Below are positions 59,300 to 64,000 of a stretch of DNA of 64,000 nucleotides, one piece after another. Position 1 is the first letter of the stretch; every line of letters begins with the position of its first letter. Source of the stretch: JBGMEA01 sp041447245. GTDB taxonomy: Bacteria > Bacillota > Clostridia > Eubacteriales > Anaerofustaceae. The translations under genes were made by a program, and so were the position numbers. The stretch spans positions 1 to 64,000 of the forward strand of contig JBGMEA010000022.1 in assembly GCA_041447245.1 (NCBI GenBank), written 5' to 3'. The notes beneath the pieces were generated by a model that did not search any database, was not told the origin of the DNA, and saw nothing but the letters and a program-made list of their open reading frames with translations.

Positions 59300-59605
59300 C
59301 TATTTGATTTCGATATCAACTCCGGCAGGAAGATCCAGATGCATCAAAGCATTGATCGTTTCGGATGTCGGATTGATGATTTCAATGAGACGTTTGTGCG
59401 TTCTCATTTCAAACTGTTCTCTCGAATCCTTGTATTTGTGCACCGCACGAAGAATCGTGACCACTTCCTTTTCTGTCGGAAGCGGAATCGGTCCGGAAAC
59501 TTCCGCACCGCTTCGTTTCGCGGTGGCGACGATTTTCGCAGCCGACTGATCCATTACATGCGGATCAAATGCTTTCAGTCTGATTCTCATTTTCTGATTT
59601 GCCAT
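59300..59605 (-). CDS. rpsJ: Ribosomal protein uS10
   Basis: A 101-residue protein, also part of transcription antitermination (NusE). It has MRIRLKAFDPHVMDQSAAKI, SGPIPLPTEKEVVTILRAVH and LPAGVDIEIK. First gene of the S10-spc-alpha series, with AGGAGGT upstream and a leader of about 175 bases. Confidence 0.98.
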   Translation of the reverse strand: MANQKMRIRLKAFDPHVMDQSAAKIVATAKRSGAEVSGPIPLPTEKEVVTILRAVHKYKDSREQFEMRTHKRLIEIINPTSETINALMHLDLPAGVDIEIK

Positions 59606-59663
59606 ACCATTACCTCCTAATTTTTCGGCGGCGTGGCATATCGGGCACCGTGCCGTGTGTTCC

Positions 59664-59771
59664 TTAATATTTTACAATTTCGGGCACACCTACCCAATAA
59701 CCGCCCCATTCTGTGATGGTGACATACTCTGCGGAAATTACCCGTTCGGAGACGGCAACCTCCCGCTTCAT
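59664..59771 (-). CDS. Possible 35-residue leader ORF of the S10 operon
   Basis: An open frame of 35 codons from ATG (59771) to TAA fills most of the rpsJ leader. It starts MKREVAVSERVISAEY and ends GVPEIVKY. The ATG is about eight bases after the expected transcription start and no ribosome binding site is seen. It could be a leader peptide or a chance frame inside a structured leader; I know no homologue. Confidence 0.3.
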   Translation of the reverse strand: MKREVAVSERVISAEYVTITEWGGYWVGVPEIVKY

Positions 59772-59785
59772 CGCATACTGCAATG

Positions 59786-59794
59786 ATTATATCA
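59786..59794 (-). promoter_or_regulatory. Extended -10 promoter of the S10 operon
   Basis: Minus strand TGATATAAT, an extended -10 without a strong -35, about 180 bases before rpsJ. Confidence 0.5.
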
Positions 59795-59808
59795 TTGACA
59801 GCTTTTTT

Positions 59809-59837
59809 ATTTTACACGAAAAAAAGGCCGTTGACAA
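59809..59837 (-). promoter_or_regulatory. Upstream promoter of the S10 operon
   Basis: Minus strand TTGTCA, 17-base spacer, TAAAAT. The -35 is in the loop of the terminator hairpin that ends the upstream lipoprotein gene. Confidence 0.6.
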
Positions 59838-59848
59838 GCCTTTTTTTC
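59821..59848. terminator. Terminator before the S10 operon
   Basis: aaaaaaaggc / gccttttttt with a nine-base loop; it has T runs in both directions. It would stop transcripts from the lipoprotein region before the S10 promoter. Confidence 0.75.
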
Positions 59849-59941
59849 ATATTTTTCACTTTTTTTCGCGCTCTTGCCGTAAAGCAGTTCTTACTGTTAA
59901 AGCACTGTCCTTTTTCTCAATTCAGAAATTTGATCCTGATT

Positions 59942-60523
59942 TTACTGTTTGAATTTTATCGAATTCATAATCGAAGTAATATCCGAAGGAATCTGATCAT
60001 CGTCGACTGTGTAGGTAAAGACGTAGAACCCTTCGCCCATCGGAACATATTGCTGCACAGTATACAGAGAGTAAGCCGGATATATTATGCTCATGTACGC
60101 AAAAGCCATATCGGTATCATAGACAGTACCGTGTGAAATCTGTTCAAGAGTAATATCGGCGTTTGATTCTTGAGCAATTGCATCCGCAAGCTCAGAAACA
60201 TTGGCATAATTTACATCCTGCAGTGACAATTCGCCGTTTATATAAGCAATATTCAGGTTTGCTGGATACCCGCTTGAATAATCACTTGAATAAATCATAA
60301 AAAAAATATTATTTGAATCTGCAGCTTCCTCTTTCGAAATCGAGCAGGTGACAATCCAGTCTGATGGATACTACACAGAGAAATCGTCGAATTCTTTCAT
60401 TACAGATTCGCCGCTGAATGTTGGCTCCGACCACAGATAGATAGAGTCAGCTTTCGGTGTCCCGCATCCCCAGAAAGCAAGCAATGAAATCAGAACCATA
60501 GCCGATAATAAAATTCTCCTCAT
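59942..60523 (-). pseudogene. Lipoprotein gene with in-frame amber stop
   Basis: A 193-codon frame from ATG (60523) to TAA, broken only by TAG at codon 51 (60371-60373). It begins MRRILLSAMVLISLLAFWGC, a signal peptide with lipobox ending at Cys. The sequence around the stop, FDDFSV-stop-YPSDWIV, matches YDDFQISFPQTWTV of the intact lipoprotein at 61744. The 142 codons after the stop are open and end like the family (ITSIMNSIKFKQ). This is either a recent pseudogene, a read-through gene or a sequencing error. A restart at 60298 would give a protein without signal peptide. AGAGGG precedes the first ATG. Confidence 0.75.
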
Positions 60524-60576
60524 TCGCACCCTCTCCCTAAGGCAAGGAAATCAAATCCTGCTTTATTTCAGTAAAA

Positions 60577-61620
60577 TCAATTCGCAAGCAACTTGCAATT
60601 GCTCATCTTCAAATATTGACCGGTTTTGATGGTGATATATTTTTCCCCGCTGAAATTATCGTTTGTGATAATACTGCTTAATGTATTGTTACTGTCTTTA
60701 TCAACTTCAAAATAGCCGTAATCGGATGTCGCAGCGATTTTATATTCTCCCGCAGGAATATCCACTCCTACTTTATACATCCCTTCTTCATATGAGCCGC
60801 TTTCGGCAGAAAACGCATCGACATATTCGGCCAAACGTACCTTGCTGTTTTTGAATTCAAAATATTGTCCGTCTTTCACGGTGACATAAGTATGCGTTGA
60901 GATATTATCATTGGCAATAATACTGGATAAATTTCCGGTACTGTCCGAAGCAATTTCGAAATAGGCTGAACTCCCGGTGCAAAGAAGCACATATTCTCCC
61001 GCCGGGATATCCGTACCGACTTTATACATTCCGGCAGTAATCCATCCGGGCTTTGCTTTCTCAGTCTGCGCAGAAGCCAAAAGTGCCTGCGCATCGGTAA
61101 TGACAGCTGTATCGGGATAGGTCGCTATTAATGTATTCAACTTATTGATCGCAGTATCATAGGACTCATTATTGAATGCGGTCATTGCTTCATTATACAA
61201 TTTCTGCGCTTTTTCGTCATTTGTTTGCGTGCTGACGGAAGAAGAGGTTCCTGTTGATCCTGATGAATTCGACGCCGAATCGGATGAGGCTTTATCTCCG
61301 CCCGAAGTAAGTGCAATAATCGTGAAAATAATAACCGCTGCAGAAATGATAAGTTTCGTTTGCTTCTTATAATCTGTGTAGCGGTACATTAAAAAAATGC
61401 CCAACGGACAAAATAAGATCAAACAGACCCAAATAAACCAGTTTTTAGTATAAAACGGAGACGGAGGCACGTAACCGAAATTGTTATTCGGAGGAGCCGG
61501 ATTAATTTCCTGCGCTGTGATTTCAATCGGTTCCTGCTGTTGATTCTGCCGAGTGCCGCAATAATCACAAAATTTTGCTTCGTCATTGATTGACGCACCG
61601 CAGTTAGTGCACTTTTTCAT
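60577..61620 (-). CDS. Zinc-ribbon membrane protein with duplicated C-terminal module
   Basis: A 347-residue protein. A zinc ribbon (CTNCGASI, CDYCGTRQ) at residues 4-25 is followed by a Pro-rich stretch, two membrane helices (about 60-77 and 88-105) and a Ser/Thr-rich linker. A helical segment (about 135-190) looks like a tetratricopeptide unit (KLYNEAMTAFNNESYDTAIN). The outer part has a module repeated twice, GMYKVGTDIPAGEYVLLCTG and GMYKVGVDIPAGEYKIAATS, each ending with GQYFEFKNSKV or GQYLKMSNCKL. It is found in Clostridia but the function is unknown. It has its own promoter and lies among the lipoprotein genes. Confidence 0.75.
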   Translation of the reverse strand: MKKCTNCGASINDEAKFCDYCGTRQNQQQEPIEITAQEINPAPPNNNFGYVPPSPFYTKNWFIWVCLILFCPLGIFLMYRYTDYKKQTKLIISAAVIIFTIIALTSGGDKASSDSASNSSGSTGTSSSVSTQTNDEKAQKLYNEAMTAFNNESYDTAINKLNTLIATYPDTAVITDAQALLASAQTEKAKPGWITAGMYKVGTDIPAGEYVLLCTGSSAYFEIASDSTGNLSSIIANDNISTHTYVTVKDGQYFEFKNSKVRLAEYVDAFSAESGSYEEGMYKVGVDIPAGEYKIAATSDYGYFEVDKDSNNTLSSIITNDNFSGEKYITIKTGQYLKMSNCKLLAN

Positions 61621-61660
61621 ATAATATACCCCACATAAACAATAATTATGAATGTATATT

Positions 61661-61689
61661 ATAATAGCACAAATGTATTATTGGGTCAA
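61661..61689 (-). promoter_or_regulatory. Promoter of the zinc-ribbon protein gene
   Basis: Minus strand TTGACC, 17-base spacer, TATTAT, about 40 bases before the start. Confidence 0.65.
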
Positions 61690-61743
61690 TGATAATTGCA
61701 TCAGCAAAATCCATTTCAATTTTCAAGTCCGATCAATCTCTGC

Positions 61744-62283
61744 TTATGATTCGGTGAATTTTACCGAATCGATCACACGCTGAATGTCCCCTTTGTTTTG
61801 TTTGTCTATCATCAGATATGTAAATACATACCATCTGTCACCGGTCGGAACAAGCTGTTCAATATAAGTGAGATCCAATCCGTTTGAACTTCCGGTGAAT
61901 GTAACCAACGCACCTTGTCTGCTTCCGAAAGTATCCTTCTTGACACTTTCGCAGCTCATATCGATGCTGATCGATGAACTGAGCACTTCCGCCCAGCTGT
62001 CTCCGAAATCCTGATCAATCTCATCCAACGAATCAATTGAGTCACTGCTCATATATACCACATAGAAATAAGTGCTGTTTTCATTGACAGACGGTGCGCT
62101 TACATATAAAAACGGAGTGGCTTCCTGAGACTCCGCGACATCCGTGTCGGTATTCACTGTCCATGTCTGCGGAAATGAAATTTGGAAATCATCATATGTT
62201 CGGCTGACTGTGCTTTGCCCGCATCCGCAACAGCTGAAAATAAATACAGAAATCAATAGAATACTTGCGATCTTGCTTTTCAT
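61744..62283 (-). CDS. Putative lipoprotein, intact member of a local family
   Basis: A 179-residue predicted lipoprotein. The signal peptide (KIASILLISVFIFSCCGC) ends with Cys residues suited to lipidation. The mature part begins YDDFQISFPQTWTVNTD and ends IQRVIDSVKFTES; the same pattern is seen in both neighbours (59942 and 62364). It resembles the PsbP/DUF1795-like lipoproteins of Clostridia in general look, but I cannot assign a function. AAGG is upstream of the ATG. It is the only one of the three that is intact. Confidence 0.7.
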   Translation of the reverse strand: MKSKIASILLISVFIFSCCGCGQSTVSRTYDDFQISFPQTWTVNTDTDVAESQEATPFLYVSAPSVNENSTYFYVVYMSSDSIDSLDEIDQDFGDSWAEVLSSSISIDMSCESVKKDTFGSRQGALVTFTGSSNGLDLTYIEQLVPTGDRWYVFTYLMIDKQNKGDIQRVIDSVKFTES

Positions 62284-62363
62284 GAAATAGCCTTTCTTTT
62301 CTATTGTATATTTTTATGTCTTCCGCTGTTTTGCAATGATCGAAATGTAGCTGAATTCATTTT

Positions 62364-62922
62364 TTATACATCGGTAGGCACGGAAATGGAATCGATGATC
62401 TGCTTGACATCATTGATATAATGTCTGTCATATACACTGAACACAAAAAAATAAAGTTTATCCTGCTGCGGAATCAGAACATAATAAACAACAGAATCCT
62501 GATATCCCTGCGGTTCGTCAAAATTTATAACAATGACTGCTCCTTCGGAATTTCCAAACATCCGATGAACGGTTCCGATATATTCGGCGCGGCCGTAATT
62601 TTCTTTGTTTAAATCTGCTGCCCAATTCAAACCATATTGATCGTTAAAGTCATCCGCATTCCTTTGATTGTCCGAATAATATTTCAGAATGCACTCCGCA
62701 TACTGCTCTTTTCCTGAGGAATCTGTCAATTCAGCACTGAAAAAAGAAATGCCTTCAGAAACAAAAGCGCTGTTCCTATCGGTTATCGTATGTCGGTTAT
62801 CGGGAATTAAAATGGAAAATCTCCATAGTCCCGCACGCGACAGACGGTTCTCCGTTTGAACAGCCAAAGAATCATATCGCCGCTGCAAGCAGCAGCCATA
62901 CCGCAGTTTTATTCCGTTTCAT
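62364..62922 (-). pseudogene. Lipoprotein gene with stop and frameshift
   Basis: The 3' part (62364 to about 62850) is open and encodes a family-type protein with FSILIPDNRHTITDR and an end like IIDSISVPTDV. Its signal peptide is found in another frame: from ATG 62922, MKRNKTAVWLLLAAAI, then TGA at codon 17 (62872-62874), then FFGCSNGEPS, a lipobox. So at least one in-frame stop and one frameshift separate the two halves. The frame used by the 3' part has no good start and no signal peptide. GTAGGGG precedes the first ATG. Probably a decayed gene, or a sequencing fault. Confidence 0.65.
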
Positions 62923-62980
62923 ACCCCTACCCTATTTCAATGATATATTGATATCATAACTTTTTTCAACTGAAAAGGCA

Positions 62981-63004
62981 AGAAAAAAGCCGTCCGAAAC
63001 GGCT
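62981..63004 (-). terminator. Terminator of the PTS IIB-like gene
   Basis: Minus strand aagccgt / acggctt with a four-base loop, then TTTTTTC. It lies just after the stop at 63018. Confidence 0.85.
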
Positions 63005-63017
63005 TGAACGTTATCTG

Positions 63018-63299
63018 TTATAAAGAATATACAATTTTATCTACTTCCTGATTGACCCGGATCCCGGTAAGGAATGGGAATGCACTGAACACGGGTGCTT
63101 CCAAATGGTGCTTATCCAGAATCATCGTGCTGACCACAAGATCTTCCGCTGTTACCTGTCGGTCGATTTCTTCCATTTTAATTACGCTGACTTCTGCCAG
63201 ATCGGAAACTCCGCGCTGAGAAAGCGCTGAATTCAATTTATCCGCAACCGTCTCCGATGTTACCTGTCCGGATCCGCTGACAACAAATATGTTTTTCAT
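63018..63299 (-). CDS. PTS IIB-like (galactitol type) small protein
   Basis: A 93-residue protein that resembles the galactitol-type PTS IIB fold: KNIFVVSGSGQVTSETVADK is like the phosphate-loop start of that family. The catalytic Cys, normally in VVCGTG, is Ser8 here. If the family call is right it cannot be phosphorylated on Cys and may be a regulator or have another use. No IIA or IIC gene is beside it. The ATG at 63299 follows AGGTG. It has its own terminator. Confidence 0.5.
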   Translation of the reverse strand: MKNIFVVSGSGQVTSETVADKLNSALSQRGVSDLAEVSVIKMEEIDRQVTAEDLVVSTMILDKHHLEAPVFSAFPFLTGIRVNQEVDKIVYSL

Positions 63300-63382
63300 G
63301 GTCACCTCTGAATATTCTGAATATTTTAAATATTGTCATCATTATATATCCGGGTATCCTATTTGTCAAACCATTCGGGAAA

Positions 63383-64000
63383 TTATTTCACACCGCAAGA
63401 CAAAATTTCCAGCCGATTTTCTTCGCAGACAATTTTAGCCCAAGCACCGTAAGAAATCGTAAACATCGGAGAAGTATGTCCGAAATCGAGCCCGTATAAT
63501 ACCGGAAGATTTGCAAGATCATATTCCGCAAGCACTTTTAATATCTCCTGTCGATATTCGTCATAATATTTCAGTTGATACGGCTTTCCCCACAGTAAGC
63601 CGCTGACTCTATGAAGAATCCCCGATGCGGCATAATTCCTCAGCCAATACCTGAGCCGGGCAGGCAAAGGCATCTCCTCGGATGTTTCGAAAAACAGGAT
63701 CGCGCCATCCCAAACGGAATCATCCGGCCATATCTCGGTATTTTTGATCATTTCCATAACATCCATACAGCCTCCGATCAAATGGCCTTCAACCGTCCCT
63801 GTGCCCGAAATGCATTTCGCACCAAGATTTGTTTTCATTACTCTTTGCACATGCTTTTTGCTTTCTTCCCAAGGAAGATATTCTCCCGTCCAAAGCTCGG
63901 AAGGCTCTACGACGCCTGGCGGATCGGTAGCAAACAACGATTTGTAAACAGAATCTCGAGTATACTCGTGCATTTCGACGTTCTCAGCAAATTCAGCCAA
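63383..64000 (-). CDS. S66 peptidase (LD-carboxypeptidase / MccF-like), partial
   Basis: The last 205 residues of a gene that runs off the right edge of the window. It has the C-terminal domain of the S66 family: SGTGTVEGHLIGGCMDVMEM with the catalytic Glu region, then RVSGLLWGKP and LYGLDFGHTSPMFTISYG with the catalytic His. The N-terminal domain with the nucleophile Ser lies outside. S66 enzymes cut tetrapeptides in cell-wall recycling or inactivate microcin C-type antibiotics; the long insert and this C-terminus fit the MccF-like group better. The start is not in the window. Confidence 0.82.
   Translation of the reverse strand: MAEFAENVEMHEYTRDSVYKSLFATDPPGVVEPSELWTGEYLPWEESKKHVQRVMKTNLGAKCISGTGTVEGHLIGGCMDVMEMIKNTEIWPDDSVWDGAILFFETSEEMPLPARLRYWLRNYAASGILHRVSGLLWGKPYQLKYYDEYRQEILKVLAEYDLANLPVLYGLDFGHTSPMFTISYGAWAKIVCEENRLEILSCGVK

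Noticed and set aside
39727..59605. Ribosomal cluster examined for missing, split or foreign genes
   Set aside because: Gene content and order are normal for a Firmicute; no insertion, frameshift or unusual fusion was seen.
1..64000. Search for tRNA, rRNA, CRISPR repeats, transposases, integrases, toxin-antitoxin pairs and defence genes
   Set aside because: None could be recognised by eye; the AbrB-type gene at 37461 has no toxin partner beside it, only an ABC operon.

Overview
The window reads as a chromosomal segment of a low-to-moderate GC Firmicute, most likely an anaerobic member of the Clostridia. The signs are strong AGGAGG-type ribosome binding sites, TTGACA-N17-TATAAT promoters, a T-box and a yybP-ykoY riboswitch, the order rplQ-ecfA1-ecfA2-ecfT-truA-rplM-rpsI, a YabN-MazG fusion beside the HU gene, ferredoxin-type Cys motifs and a dockerin/cohesin pair. 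No rRNA, tRNA, CRISPR array, transposase or prophage gene was found.

Layout. 1-4.2 kb: a WYL regulator, an aldo/keto reductase with two Cys4 clusters, YabN-MazG and HU. 4.3-8.7 kb: two large secreted proteins, a peptidoglycan glucosaminidase ending in a dockerin and a membrane-anchored protein starting with a cohesin-like domain. 8.8-17.7 kb: homoserine dehydrogenase with a free-standing aspartokinase-type ACT protein, an acetyltransferase, leuS, deoD, a flavin reductase, and a T-box-controlled XRE/cupin regulator plus acyl-CoA ligase. 17.8-35.5 kb: a lone E2-like acyltransferase, split chromate transporter, class V aminotransferase with DUF1015, endonuclease IV, uridine kinase, PIN-TRAM protein, TetR regulator, the tsaE-tsaB-rimI-DUF1461-tsaD operon for the t6A tRNA modification, a PAS-GGDEF protein, a DUF2099-like protein, and MntP under a manganese riboswitch. 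35.5-39.6 kb: an AbrB-ABC exporter operon and small enzymes.

39.7-59.9 kb is one long minus-strand run holding the S10-spc-alpha ribosomal clusters (rpsJ to rplQ, with secY, adk, map, a KOW protein, infA and rpmJ inside), then the ECF transporter core, truA, and rplM-rpsI. It is complete and in the usual order. 59.9-64 kb holds a zinc-ribbon membrane protein, three related lipoproteins (two of them broken by in-frame stops or a frameshift), a PTS IIB-like small protein without its cysteine, and the start-truncated end of an S66 peptidase.

The most interesting points are: (1) the adjacent dockerin autolysin and membrane cohesin genes, whose matching binding modules lie in one AT-rich block that crosses the gene boundary; (2) a T-box, probably reading a Phe codon, ahead of a regulator and an acyl-CoA ligase rather than a synthetase; (3) enzymes or regulators with missing key residues (E2-like acyltransferase, HD-GYP, PTS IIB); (4) the decayed lipoprotein family; and (5) a short open reading frame filling much of the S10 leader. 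All functions are inferred from sequence reading alone, without database searches.
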